DNA of 33,759 bases, taken from positions 1-33,759 of the forward strand of contig JAAZYQ010000010.1 of NCBI GenBank assembly GCA_014239575.1, read 5' to 3'. The position numbers and the translations under genes were made by a program. Numbering within the stretch: the first letter of the stretch is position 1; every line of letters starts with the position of its first letter. The notes below the pieces were generated by a model. The model ran no database searches. It saw only the letters and a program-made list of their open reading frames with translations, and was not told the DNA's origin. Shown here piece after piece: positions 17,813 through 26,075 of the stretch. This DNA is from Gammaproteobacteria bacterium (lineage in GTDB: Bacteria; Pseudomonadota; Gammaproteobacteria; Arenicellales; UBA868).

Positions 17813-17854
17813 CGGCTCCCAGGGCTTTGGACGGCAGGGGAGCCGCCCAAAGCC
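17813..17854. repeat. Two interleaved, mutually exclusive GC-rich stems
   Basis: CGGCTCCC (17813-17820) pairs with GGGAGCCG (17838-17845), and GGCTTTGG (17823-17830) pairs with CCAAAGCC (17847-17854). The arms alternate A-B-A'-B', so only one 8-bp stem can form at a time. The single base between A' and B' is too short for a normal pseudoknot. The element lies between the bioC stop and the pseudogene, with no T-tract on either strand. Confidence 0.45.
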
Positions 17855-17864
17855 GAGATTCGCT

Positions 17865-18710
17865 TCAGGAAGGCTGGGGTATGGACACCTGAATACTGGA
17901 GCCATTACCACTCGAACCTGACTTGGCCCAGGCTATGGCATAAACCAGCTCGAAAGTCGCGCGTATCCTGCCCCCATCAGTCTGGCGAAAGGGATAGGCG
18001 CATTTAAAGGTATCCCAAAGATCCTTGCCGGTCAACGTACGCCGCCGGGTCGTCAGAGCATTGGTGCCACCTAGAGCACGTAGATCCCTGACCAGTCCCT
18101 GGATATCCGAAAAAGTCAGGCCAAGCATCTGCACATCCATCACCGGCTCCACAAAGCCATGGTGTATCAGAGCATCCCCCAGATCATGCATGTCAGTGAA
18201 ATCATGCACGTGAGCAAAGGTATCGACATGATCCCAGGCGACTCGCGCCTCGCACAGGGTATCGGGGCCCAAAGTGGCGAACACCAATGCGCCACCCGGG
18301 CACAATACCCGGGCAACCTCACCCAACACGTTGTCGACATCACACCAGGGTAATAACAGGTTGGATACCACCAGATCAAAAACCCCATCCGGGTACGGCA
18401 AGTGGCCGGCATCACCCATGGTTGGTAAAAAGGATCGGCAAGGGCGGCCTTTAAATAACGGTGCACCACAGATATCAAGGCCCACAACCACAGCACCTGG
18501 ATAGCATTGAGTCAACAGATCGGCTTCGACCCCTGCCCCGCACCCCAGATCAAGAATGATCCTGGGGGTTAATGTCAGCAGCGATAGTCGTTCGAGCAAT
18601 TCCTTGCCGGTATGGCGAGCCAGTACGTTATCGGCAGGATCAAGATCGGCGGCGCGCTGTGTTGCCTGCTGTACAGCACTTTCTTCAAGATACGGAAAAT
18701 CGTTTTTCAA
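17865..18710 (-). CDS. bioC: Malonyl-ACP O-methyltransferase
   Basis: BioC methylates the free carboxyl of malonyl-ACP so that fatty acid synthesis can build the pimeloyl moiety of biotin. The 281-residue protein has motif I ILDLGCGAGVEADLL, GDAGHLPYPDGVFDLVVSNLLLPW, VLCPGGALVFATLGPDTLCE and HVHDFTDMHDLGDALIHHGF. The last two segments are the BioC-specific stretches. The C-terminal AYPFRQTDGGRIRATFELVYAIAW also fits. The start is TTG 18710. It is divergent from comF; in pseudomonads the bio cluster also lies opposite comF, but bioB, F, H and D are not here. It shares malonyl-ACP with the acyltransferase-like protein at 3128, though nothing links them directly. Confidence 0.9.
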   Translation of the reverse strand: MKNDFPYLEESAVQQATQRAADLDPADNVLARHTGKELLERLSLLTLTPRIILDLGCGAGVEADLLTQCYPGAVVVGLDICGAPLFKGRPCRSFLPTMGDAGHLPYPDGVFDLVVSNLLLPWCDVDNVLGEVARVLCPGGALVFATLGPDTLCEARVAWDHVDTFAHVHDFTDMHDLGDALIHHGFVEPVMDVQMLGLTFSDIQGLVRDLRALGGTNALTTRRRTLTGKDLWDTFKCAYPFRQTDGGRIRATFELVYAIAWAKSGSSGNGSSIQVSIPQPS

Positions 18711-18815
18711 AGGGAGTACACCTGACTGGGCCCAAGAGCCAATCTTTGGATGTTAACGCGCTGGCTGTGAAAAATGACACAGCCAGAGGCGTAATTCACA
18801 AGCATCATTGGAATC

Positions 18816-19568
18816 ATGCCCGATCCATGTGCGACCCCAAACCGCCCGGCCTGGTTAATCGGGATCAAGTCAGTCCGAGCTACAGCCCTGTCACTGCTGG
18901 AATGGGTTGCGCCACCGTGCTGCCTTTTGTGTCGTTTAGGAGTCGAATACCGCCACGGCCTTTGCCAGGATTGCTGGGCCAAGTTACCCGTTAACCAGAC
19001 TTATTGCGAGCGCTGCGCTTTACCCATGTCACATAAAAGCCTTTGCGGGCACTGCCAGCGCTGCCCGCCCGTCTTTGACAGCGTTATTGCGCCGCTGCGC
19101 TACCAGGATCCGATAGATCAGATGTTGTGTGCCCTGAAGTACCACCAACAGCTGTCTTTTGCCCGGACCGCGGCAGGGTTGATAGCCGACATGGTCAGTG
19201 AATCTGACAGGCCAAAACCTGATCTGCTGGTCGGGGTACCGATGACCCAGCGAGCGGTACGCAAAAGAGGACTCAATCAGGCCGTCTTTTTGGCGCGACT
19301 GATAGGCCGACAACTCGACATACCCGCCAAAAGCTCACTGATAAAAAAGCTACGGGAAACTGATCGTCAATCCACATTGAACGCATCTCAAAGACAACAC
19401 AACCTCAAAGATGCCTTTCACTGTAAAGGGTCGCTCGAGGGCAAACATATTGCCCTGGTGGATGACATCCTCACCACCGGCGCCACTGCCAACGGGATCA
19501 GTAGAGTGCTAAAAGCTGCCGGTGCTAATCGTGTTGATATCTGGGTTTGTGCACGTACGCCTGAGTAA
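18816..19568 (+). CDS. comF: ComF-family phosphoribosyltransferase-like protein
   Basis: ComF proteins are needed for uptake of transforming DNA across the inner membrane; the exact biochemistry is not settled. The 250-residue protein has an N-terminal zinc-ribbon-like set of cysteines (PPCCLLC, CQDCW, CERC, CGHCQRC, about residues 34-90). It then has a type I phosphoribosyltransferase domain with VGVPMTQRAVRKRGLNQA and the PRPP loop ALVDDILTTGAT. It lies next to the type IV pilus block, whose pilus would bind and pull in DNA, so the neighbourhood fits natural competence. The ATG at 18816 gives a slightly long N-terminus, and a later start is possible. It ends before a bidirectional terminator. 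Confidence 0.92.
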   Translation: MPDPCATPNRPAWLIGIKSVRATALSLLEWVAPPCCLLCRLGVEYRHGLCQDCWAKLPVNQTYCERCALPMSHKSLCGHCQRCPPVFDSVIAPLRYQDPIDQMLCALKYHQQLSFARTAAGLIADMVSESDRPKPDLLVGVPMTQRAVRKRGLNQAVFLARLIGRQLDIPAKSSLIKKLRETDRQSTLNASQRQHNLKDAFHCKGSLEGKHIALVDDILTTGATANGISRVLKAAGANRVDIWVCARTPE

Positions 19569-19651
19569 GCGCCAACTTGTTATGGTCACGAAGCCCATAG
19601 CGGCTGACCTATACTGCTTCCGATTGAATCCAGACGCTCAAAGTTGTGGCC

Positions 19652-19684
19652 AAAAAAATACCCTCCGAAGAGGGCATCTTTTTT
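19652..19684. terminator. Bidirectional intrinsic terminator between comF and pilA
   Basis: CCCTC (19661-19665) and GAGGG (19670-19674) form a stem with a CGAA loop on the plus strand, which reads TTCG, an extra-stable tetraloop, on the minus strand. Seven A's (19652-19658) on one side give a U-run for the pilin mRNA. Six T's (19679-19684) on the other serve comF. Confidence 0.85.
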
Positions 19685-19701
19685 AAAAGCCATTCGGTGC
19701 G

Positions 19702-20136
19702 CTAGCAATAATTCGCAGCACACCCGGTGCCTGTGGCCGCCCATGAAATAGGCGATGCCGCACCATTAGGAGTAAAGATATAGGTTAACCCCGCCAGTGC
19801 CGTTCCATCAGCGGCCCAAGTAATGGTGATTACGCCGTCGGCCACTGAGCTGCCATTTAAGAGGGCTGTTGCTACGATAGCGGCTGGAATCGAGCCTGCA
19901 CCACTGTCTGCAGCAGTGAGGGCGGTTAAGCCATTAGTTTGAATGTAAGTGACCACATCAGTTTTCAAAGTCGAAGCCGCCAACACCGCCTCAGTGAATC
20001 TGGCTTTTTGCGTATAAGTTGTATAAGCCGGTATCGCAATCGCCGCCAGAATGCCGATGATCGCTACCACGATCATCAACTCGATTAAAGTAAAACCACC
20101 CTGTTTTCTATCAGTGCTGTCATTCGTTTGTTTCAT
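19702..20136 (-). CDS. pilA: Type IV major pilin (prepilin)
   Basis: This is a 144-residue type IVa prepilin. The leader is short and charged (14 residues ending KQGG), with cleavage expected between G14 and F15 by PilD and methylation of the new phenylalanine. The mature chain begins [20 protein letters not shown] with the glutamate at mature position 5, the helix that packs in the fibre core. The rest is rich in A, T, G and S with few charges. The two cysteines are at the very end, CAANYC (139 and 144), giving an unusually short D-loop. It is transcribed opposite pilBCD, as usual. A weak sigma70-like promoter (TTCACG, 16 bp, TAGAAT) lies upstream; I found no convincing sigma54 site. Confidence 0.95.
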   Translation of the reverse strand: MKQTNDSTDRKQGGFTLIELMIVVAIIGILAAIAIPAYTTYTQKARFTEAVLAASTLKTDVVTYIQTNGLTALTAADSGAGSIPAAIVATALLNGSSVADGVITITWAADGTALAGLTYIFTPNGAASPISWAATGTGCAANYC

Positions 20137-20396
20137 TTAATTTCCCTTCCTTTGTTTATCTGGCACTTGCCGTAGTGTAACTGATATTCTATTCAACCCA
20201 GGGACGTCGTGAATGTGATGGCGGTCACGTTTAACCGTGCTTTTATCTAAGGCTGGACTTCTATCGCTGCACTTTGGTTAACATAATCTGTTACAGTTTC
20301 GTTTATATTTATAGTGCAAAGATCGCTTGGCGGCCTAGTCTAAAGGATTAACTCTACGAAACCTTCTCCTCTGGACGACACCACCAGATACTTGTT

Positions 20397-22124
20397 ATGG
20401 AAAATAGCCAAGCCACGTACTCGATTGCCGTCAAGGGTGCCACTTTAAGTGGGCTGTCACGTCGCGTGGTGGAACGGCAATTGGTCACACGTGAGCGTTC
20501 ACGTGAGATCCATGATGCCTCGCAAAAAAATCGCCACTCTTTTTTGCGTGAAGCCCTGGCCCAGCCAGAGATCGACCGTGGGCGATTACTGTGCTATGCC
20601 TCCGAGGAATCAGGTATGCCGCTCATGGATTTGGCGGCGTTCGATCTTAGCCAGCGACCCCTGGATTTAGTCGATACCGGTTTTCTGGAAACTCACGGGG
20701 TACTTCCACTTTTTCAACGTGACTCAAAGGTCTTTCTCGCCGTATCTGATCCTGCCGATATCACTGGACTCGATGCCTTTACCTTTCAGACCGGTTTTGG
20801 CGTAGAGGCCATCCTGGTTGATGCTGATCTGCTCAACAAGGTTATCCGTGACATTGTCAGCGGCATCAGTTCAGAACTGGCCGACCTCAATCAGGATGAC
20901 AATCTCGACAGCATAGCTGGAGAAGATTCGAAAGTCCCGGGCGCTAAAGATGCCGAGGTCGATACCCCGGTGGTGCGCTTTGTAAACAAAATTTTCATGG
21001 ATGCGATCCGCCAGAAAGCATCCGACATACACATCGAGCCGTATGAAGAAAAACTCCGAATTCGTTACCGACTCGATGGCGTACTCCACGAAATCGCAAC
21101 CCCGCCACTATCTCTTAGCGCCAGAATCACAGCGCGTATCAAGATACTGTCACGCCTGGATATCGCTGAACGGCGGATGCCCCAGGACGGGCGGATGAAA
21201 CTGCGGTTGTCCAAGGATCACCAGATCGATTTTCGCGTCAGTACGCTGCCCACCCAGTTTGGCGAAAAAGTTGTCATCCGCGTGCTCGACAGCAGCGGTA
21301 GCAATCTGGGGTTGGAAGCGTTGGGCCTGGAGCCCGAACAATTCAGCCTTTACGAAGCCGCAATCCGTAAACCCTACGGCATGATACTGGTCACCGGGCC
21401 TACCGGCAGTGGTAAGACAATATCGCTGTACTCAGCGCTGTCCACACTGAATTCACCAGTGGTCAACATCAGCAGTGTCGAGGACCCCATTGAAATCAAC
21501 CTTCCGGGCATTAATCAGGTCAATATCAATGAAAGAGCTGGCCTGACCTTTGCCACAGCGCTGCGCTCCTTTTTACGCCAGGATCCCGATATCATTATGG
21601 TTGGTGAGATTCGCGATCTGGAAACCGCTGATATCGCAGTGAAAGCCTCGCAAACCGGGCACCTGGTGCTATCTACCCTGCACACCAACGATGCACCAGC
21701 CACCGTGGTTCGGCTATTGAATATGGGTGTCGAGCCTTTCAACGTCGCGTCTTCAGTCCACCTGATCATGGCACAACGACTGATCCGCCGACTGTGTAGT
21801 ACTTGCCGTAAACTGACCAAATACCCAGAAGAGGTGCTGCTCAGCGCCGGGTTCTCACTGTCGGGAGATCACAAGAAACTAGAGTTGTTTGGGCCTAACG
21901 GCTGTGACGAATGCACTGGTGGTTACAAGGGCCGTACCGGAATTTTCCAGGTGATGCCTGTCAGTGAAGCCGTTACCAGCCTGATTATCCGTAACGCCGG
22001 CCAGGATGAAATAGAGCAACAAGCTGTAAGCGAGGGTGTAATGAACCTACGCCAGGCCGGGCTGGTCAAAGTGCGTTCGGGCATCACCAGTCTAGATGAA
22101 GTGCTGCGAGTCACCAGTACCTGA
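20397..22124 (+). CDS. pilB: Type IV pilus extension ATPase
   Basis: PilB is the hexameric cytoplasmic motor that drives pilin assembly. The 575-residue protein starts with an MshEN-type domain (about residues 30-170). The ATPase domain follows, with the QKASDIHIEPYEEKLRIRYR segment, Walker A GPTGSGKT (residues 334-341), the Asp box SSVEDPIE, Walker B IIMVGEIRDLETADIA, and the His box TGHLVLSTLHTNDA. Four cysteines in two C-x2-C pairs (CSTC and CDEC) form the zinc site characteristic of extension ATPases rather than the retraction ATPase PilT. The start ATG 20397 lacks a clear ribosome-binding site. It is the first gene of a pilB-pilC-pilD-coaE run. Confidence 0.97.
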   Translation: MENSQATYSIAVKGATLSGLSRRVVERQLVTRERSREIHDASQKNRHSFLREALAQPEIDRGRLLCYASEESGMPLMDLAAFDLSQRPLDLVDTGFLETHGVLPLFQRDSKVFLAVSDPADITGLDAFTFQTGFGVEAILVDADLLNKVIRDIVSGISSELADLNQDDNLDSIAGEDSKVPGAKDAEVDTPVVRFVNKIFMDAIRQKASDIHIEPYEEKLRIRYRLDGVLHEIATPPLSLSARITARIKILSRLDIAERRMPQDGRMKLRLSKDHQIDFRVSTLPTQFGEKVVIRVLDSSGSNLGLEALGLEPEQFSLYEAAIRKPYGMILVTGPTGSGKTISLYSALSTLNSPVVNISSVEDPIEINLPGINQVNINERAGLTFATALRSFLRQDPDIIMVGEIRDLETADIAVKASQTGHLVLSTLHTNDAPATVVRLLNMGVEPFNVASSVHLIMAQRLIRRLCSTCRKLTKYPEEVLLSAGFSLSGDHKKLELFGPNGCDECTGGYKGRTGIFQVMPVSEAVTSLIIRNAGQDEIEQQAVSEGVMNLRQAGLVKVRSGITSLDEVLRVTST

Positions 22125-22128
22125 GCTC

Positions 22129-23343
22129 TTGGCCACTAAAGCCAAAAAAACACTGACAACCTTCACCTGGTCGGGCACCGACCGCCAGGGCAAGAAAGTC
22201 TCGGGTGAACTGGAAGCGCAGGGGCCCGCTTTTGTGCGTAGCACTCTGCGCCGTGAAGGCATCAGCGCCAAAACGATTCGCAAGAAACCCAAACCGCTTT
22301 TTAGTAAGAAGATCAAACCCAAAGATATTTCCATTGCCAGCCGACAGGTAGCCACCATGCTCGGTGCCGGCATTCCGATCGCCCAATCATACAAGGCCAT
22401 CGCCGTTGGCACCGATCACCCGGGGATTCGGGATGTCTTTGACCGCATTCGTGCCGACGTAGAAAGTGGTACCAACCTGAGCGAAGCGTTGACAAAGTTT
22501 CCCCGCCAGTTCGACGAGCTTTATACCAGCCTTGTGGCTGTAGGTGAGCGCTCCGGCAACCTGGACGATCTGATGGACAAAGTCGCCACCTACATGGAAA
22601 ACCTGGAGGAGATTAAATCCAAGGTTAAAGGCGCCATGTGGTACCCGACGGCCGTTATGGTGGTGGGCTTTGTCGTCACGGTACTGCTGCTGGTGTTTGT
22701 TATTCCCCAGTTTGAAGATCTATTCGCCGGGTTTGGTGCCAGCCTCCCTGGGCTGACTGCAGCGGTGATTGATCTATCCAGAAGCTTTCGGGATTACTGG
22801 ATACAGGTATTTGTCGTTATCGTCGGCGCCTTCATGGCAATGTCTGTGGTCTATCGCCGTTCGGCAGCTATGCGCCATGGGGTCGATCGCCTGTCGTTGC
22901 GCTTGCCGGTTTTCGGCGGGATCCTGCGCAAGGCTGCGATTTCACGCTACGCACGCACGCTGGCCACTATGTTTGGCTCCGGCGTTCCCCTGGTCGAGGG
23001 GCTCCAATCGGTCGCTGGTGCCACCGGCAACCGTATCTACCATGATGCCTGCTTGGAGATCCGCGAGTCGGTCAGTACCGGCCAGGCCCTTTCTACCGCA
23101 ATGGCGCAGACGGGTCTGTTCCCGGCCATGATTCTGCAGATGACCACAACCGGTGAGGAATCCGGTGAACTGGAGAAAATGCTCGATAAAGGGGCGGAGT
23201 TTTACGAGCGCGAAGTCCGCGAATCAGTGGATAACATGAGTAAACTGATTGAGCCCATCATGATCTCCGTGCTCGGCGTCATCGTCGGCACCCTGGTGGT
23301 TGCGATGTACCTGCCTATCTTTAAAATGGGATCGGTGGTCTAA
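22129..23343 (+). CDS. pilC: Type IV pilus inner-membrane platform protein
   Basis: PilC is the platform on which PilB acts. It has two GspF domains, each a cytoplasmic helical bundle followed by membrane helices: ASRQVATMLGAGIPIAQSY in the first and ISRYARTLATMFGSGVPLVEGL in the second. Hydrophobic segments occur near residues 180-205, 225-250 and 375-400. I choose TTG 22129 (LATKAKKTLTTFTW) because it matches the N-terminus of Pseudomonas PilC. The longer frame from 22096 would overlap the end of pilB and add unrelated residues. It starts 4 bp after the pilB stop. Confidence 0.95.
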   Translation: MATKAKKTLTTFTWSGTDRQGKKVSGELEAQGPAFVRSTLRREGISAKTIRKKPKPLFSKKIKPKDISIASRQVATMLGAGIPIAQSYKAIAVGTDHPGIRDVFDRIRADVESGTNLSEALTKFPRQFDELYTSLVAVGERSGNLDDLMDKVATYMENLEEIKSKVKGAMWYPTAVMVVGFVVTVLLLVFVIPQFEDLFAGFGASLPGLTAAVIDLSRSFRDYWIQVFVVIVGAFMAMSVVYRRSAAMRHGVDRLSLRLPVFGGILRKAAISRYARTLATMFGSGVPLVEGLQSVAGATGNRIYHDACLEIRESVSTGQALSTAMAQTGLFPAMILQMTTTGEESGELEKMLDKGAEFYEREVRESVDNMSKLIEPIMISVLGVIVGTLVVAMYLPIFKMGSVV

Positions 23344-23372
23344 AGCCAACCCACCTGACCGACTAAACAAAG

Positions 23373-24221
23373 GTGGGCACCGAACTGGCCTTGATGCTGG
23401 AACAGGATTTGATACTGTCGATCATCACGATAGTGTTTTCTCTACTCATAGGCAGTTTTCTCAATGTCGTGATCATACGCCTGCCAAGGAGAATGCACTG
23501 GCAGTGGGAAAAAGATGAGCAAGGTGCCACGCCGCCCCCTGGCATTGCCTGGCCACCCTCGCACTGCCCAAGTTGCGAGCATACGCTGAGCTGGTGGGAG
23601 AATCTGCCTCTGCTGAGTTACCTGCTACTACGCGGGCGCTGTCGCGCCTGTAGAGCGGGTATCTCTTTACGCTATCCTCTGGTCGAGGGGCTTACCGCCT
23701 TGTTGTCGCTGGTTGTGGTTCTGACATTAGGACCACAATGGTCCACTGTTGCCGCGCTGGGACTAACCTGGGCGTTGATCGCACTAGCCTTTATCGACCT
23801 TGAGCATTTTTTGCTGCCGGACCGGATTACCCTGCCGCTGCTGGCCGTGGGACTATTGGTTAACACGATCGGTGGTTTTACTGATCCACTGTCCGCACTG
23901 ATTGGCGCGGTATCCGGCTACGGCATACTCTGGGCGGTATACCATGCTTACCGGGCGCTGACCGGGCGTGAAGGATTTGGCTACGGTGATTTCAAGTTAT
24001 TGGGAGCCCTTGGCGCCTGGCTGGGCTGGCAACTATTGCCGCTGGTTATCCTGTTGAGTGCAGGCGTGGGCGCGGCTATCGGGATCACATTGATCCTGCT
24101 GCGCCGCCACCAACGCAGCGAACCTTTGCCTTTTGGGCCTTTCCTGGCGGGAGCAGGCTGGCTGGTTCTGTTGTGGGGGCAAAAATGGAATACGATTTAT
24201 CTCAACATCGCTGGGCTCTAG
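23373..24221 (+). CDS. pilD: Prepilin peptidase / N-methyltransferase
   Basis: PilD removes the leader of prepilins and methylates the new N-terminus. The 282-residue membrane protein has the two C-x2-C pairs of the cytoplasmic zinc loop (CPSC and CRAC). Its two catalytic aspartates are in FIDLEHFLLPD and GFGYGDFKLLGALGAWLG, the GxGD aspartyl protease signature. About seven or eight membrane segments are visible. GTG 23373 is the longest start; ATG 23394 would still keep the first helix. It follows pilC by 29 bp and precedes coaE by 9 bp, the classical pilBCD-coaE order. Its obvious substrate is the pilin at 19702. Confidence 0.96.
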   Translation: MGTELALMLEQDLILSIITIVFSLLIGSFLNVVIIRLPRRMHWQWEKDEQGATPPPGIAWPPSHCPSCEHTLSWWENLPLLSYLLLRGRCRACRAGISLRYPLVEGLTALLSLVVVLTLGPQWSTVAALGLTWALIALAFIDLEHFLLPDRITLPLLAVGLLVNTIGGFTDPLSALIGAVSGYGILWAVYHAYRALTGREGFGYGDFKLLGALGAWLGWQLLPLVILLSAGVGAAIGITLILLRRHQRSEPLPFGPFLAGAGWLVLLWGQKWNTIYLNIAGL

Positions 24222-24230
24222 CGTAGGCCG

Positions 24231-24824
24231 ATGCTGAGGATCGCACTAACCGGCGGGATTGGCAGCGGTAAGACCGCCGTGACTCAACACCTGGCCGCCC
24301 TGGGTGTGCCGGTTCTCGATGCGGATGAGTTTTCTCACCAGGCTACCCGCGCCCAAGAACCCGCAGTCGCACAGATCGCTAAAGTTTTTGGCCCGGAGGT
24401 CCTCAGTGCTTCAGGCGATCTGGATCGGGCCGCCCTGCGACAGATGATCTTTGCCGACGAAGCTAAGCGCAAGCAACTTGAGGCAATTTTGCATCCTGAA
24501 ATACGCAAACGCATGAATGAAGCCGCCAGCACCCTTGACGCGCCCTATGCCGTATTCTCGATCCCACTACTGATAGAAACCGGTCAGGCCGCCAACTTTG
24601 ACCTCGTACTGGTTATTGAGGCTCCTGCAGCGCTACGCGCCCAGCGGGTCGGCGAGCGCAGCGGCCTTTCAGCAGAAGCTTTTCGAGGCATCACCGATGC
24701 ACAGGCCAGTGACGCGCAACGACGCCAAGCGGCAGATGAGGTCATCATTAACGATGGATCACTGCAAGCCCTGCACGCCCAGGTGGAGGCACTGCACCGC
24801 AGGCTCCAGAGCCTCGCGCAATAG
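24231..24824 (+). CDS. coaE: Dephospho-CoA kinase
   Basis: CoaE phosphorylates the 3'-hydroxyl of dephospho-CoA, the last step to coenzyme A. The 197-residue P-loop kinase has LTGGIGSGKT at residues 6-15, the aspartate pair in VLDADEFSHQ, and the segment IPLLIETG typical of the family. In many gammaproteobacteria yacG and zapD follow coaE; here neither does, and a Nudix gene comes next after a 160-bp gap. The gap holds a small stem (GGTGT/ACACC) and no gene. coaD, which makes its substrate, is at the other end of the window. Confidence 0.96.
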   Translation: MLRIALTGGIGSGKTAVTQHLAALGVPVLDADEFSHQATRAQEPAVAQIAKVFGPEVLSASGDLDRAALRQMIFADEAKRKQLEAILHPEIRKRMNEAASTLDAPYAVFSIPLLIETGQAANFDLVLVIEAPAALRAQRVGERSGLSAEAFRGITDAQASDAQRRQAADEVIINDGSLQALHAQVEALHRRLQSLAQ

Positions 24825-24996
24825 CCCGCTGAGCGGTACAACGCGGCAAAAACCTGGCCATTCAGACAAAGCCCGGCAGATGCCTCGCGCGTCTTCAGTT
24901 AACTCGCAAGCCCGGTGTCCGAAAAACACCCTCGCTCTACACGGATACAATCGTTATGCTCAAGGGTAACCAGATTCGGGGTAGTTGATCACCTTC

Positions 24997-25626
24997 ATGC
25001 AAGATTTCTCACAGCTTAAACAACAAGTCCGTCAGAATATTGGCCGGCTAGATGAACTACCCAGTGAAACCGAAGGTCTGATCCGCGCGGCCGTCAGTAT
25101 TGTGATCATACCTGTGCCAACAAATCACCAAGCAGCTATCCTGCTGACTCGGCGCTCAAAGAGTCTGCGACGACATGCTGGCCAGTATGCCCTGCCGGGT
25201 GGCCGTCTCGATGAAGGTGAATCGATTACCCAGGCAGCGCTTCGCGAATGCGAAGAAGAAATCGGTCTAACCCTGCACGACGATCAGGTGATCGGAGTGC
25301 TGGATGATTTTGTTACCCGATCGGGTTTTTGCATCACGCCGGTGGTGGTCTGTGCTGATGCGGGACTAACCCCGGTTCCCAATCCTGGCGAGGTTGAAAA
25401 AATCTTCTTTATCCCGGTTGATGAACTCGCTGGCGCAGAAGTGGATACCTCAGAACCCAAAAATGACGAATCGCTGCGTGATGGCTTCTCGATAATGCTG
25501 CCGACAATAGGGCATAAGATTTTCGCCCCGACGGCGGCAATGCTTTACCAGTTCCGCGAGGTCGCCTTGCTGGGCCGGGTCACCCGAGTTAAAGAACTGC
25601 GACAACCGCGCTTTGCCTGGCGCTGA
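24997..25626 (+). CDS. Nudix hydrolase, NudL-like CoA pyrophosphatase
   Basis: The protein has a complete Nudix box, G-x5-E-x7-REUxEExGU, read here as GGRLDEGESITQAALRECEE followed by EIGL. Before it stands LLTRRSKSLRRHAGQYALPGG, a match to the extra motif of the CoA-pyrophosphatase (NudL/NUDT7) subfamily, which cuts CoA to 4'-phosphopantetheine and 3',5'-ADP. This is inference from the motif. Start choice: ATG 24997 (209 residues); TTG 24985, with a GGGG tract before it, would add four residues. It sits after coaE, which makes CoA, so both sides of CoA turnover are neighbours. It is convergent with mutT. Confidence 0.85.
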   Translation: MQDFSQLKQQVRQNIGRLDELPSETEGLIRAAVSIVIIPVPTNHQAAILLTRRSKSLRRHAGQYALPGGRLDEGESITQAALRECEEEIGLTLHDDQVIGVLDDFVTRSGFCITPVVVCADAGLTPVPNPGEVEKIFFIPVDELAGAEVDTSEPKNDESLRDGFSIMLPTIGHKIFAPTAAMLYQFREVALLGRVTRVKELRQPRFAWR

Positions 25627-25652
25627 AAGGCGGTATCCAGCTTAAACTCTGT

Positions 25653-26075
25653 CTAGCTGCTCACCAGTACGCAGATCCGCCCAAGCAGAGAACGATTGCC
25701 CTTAAGAAAATCAAGTGATCGCAAATCTCTCGGGCTAACCCACCGCAGTTCCTGGCCTTCCAGGCCTCTCGCCTCACCGCGAAAGTCGGTCACCTGCCAA
25801 AGGTGCAACTCGACCTTACGATCAGGATAGTTGTGCAAACAGGAAAAAAGTGGCCGAGCTGACAGGACTTCAAGACCCAGTTCTTCGCTAAATTCACGTA
25901 CCAACGCCTGGTAATCCGTCTCACCAGGCTCGAGTTTGCCACCGGGGAATTCCCACTGGCCTGCATAGGCTTTGCCTACAGGCCGCTGGCCCACGAGCAG
26001 GCGTCCCGACGGATCAACCGCAACCCCTACCGCAACCCCTACCACCAGCGCCTCATCACGTACGATAGTCGGCAT
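25653..26075 (-). CDS. mutT: 8-oxo-dGTP diphosphatase (MutT-type Nudix)
   Basis: MutT removes 8-oxo-dGTP from the nucleotide pool and prevents A:T to C:G mutations. The 140-residue protein shows WEFPGGKLEPGETDYQALVR followed by EFSEELGL, a complete Nudix box, preceded by GQRPVGKAYAGQ, as in MutT. I start it at ATG 26075 (MPTIVRDEALVV); the same frame is open to 26294 but that part is argJ read out of frame. It overlaps the end of argJ by 20 bp. The secA-argJ-mutT order supports the assignment. A 12-bp tandem repeat doubles GVAV in the first strand. Confidence 0.92.
   Translation of the reverse strand: MPTIVRDEALVVGVAVGVAVDPSGRLLVGQRPVGKAYAGQWEFPGGKLEPGETDYQALVREFSEELGLEVLSARPLFSCLHNYPDRKVELHLWQVTDFRGEARGLEGQELRWVSPRDLRSLDFLKGNRSLLGRICVLVSS

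Noticed and set aside
17813-17854. H-type pseudoknot
   Set aside because: The third loop would be one base long and cannot span an 8-bp stem, so alternating hairpins are more likely.
19610-19684. Second sRNA between comF and pilA
   Set aside because: A TATACT box and a terminator exist, but no -35 box at proper spacing; the terminator is explained by comF and the pilin gene.
20137-20200. Sigma54 promoter for the pilin gene
   Set aside because: TGGCAC occurs near 20161, but on the wrong strand and without the GG-N10-GC spacing.
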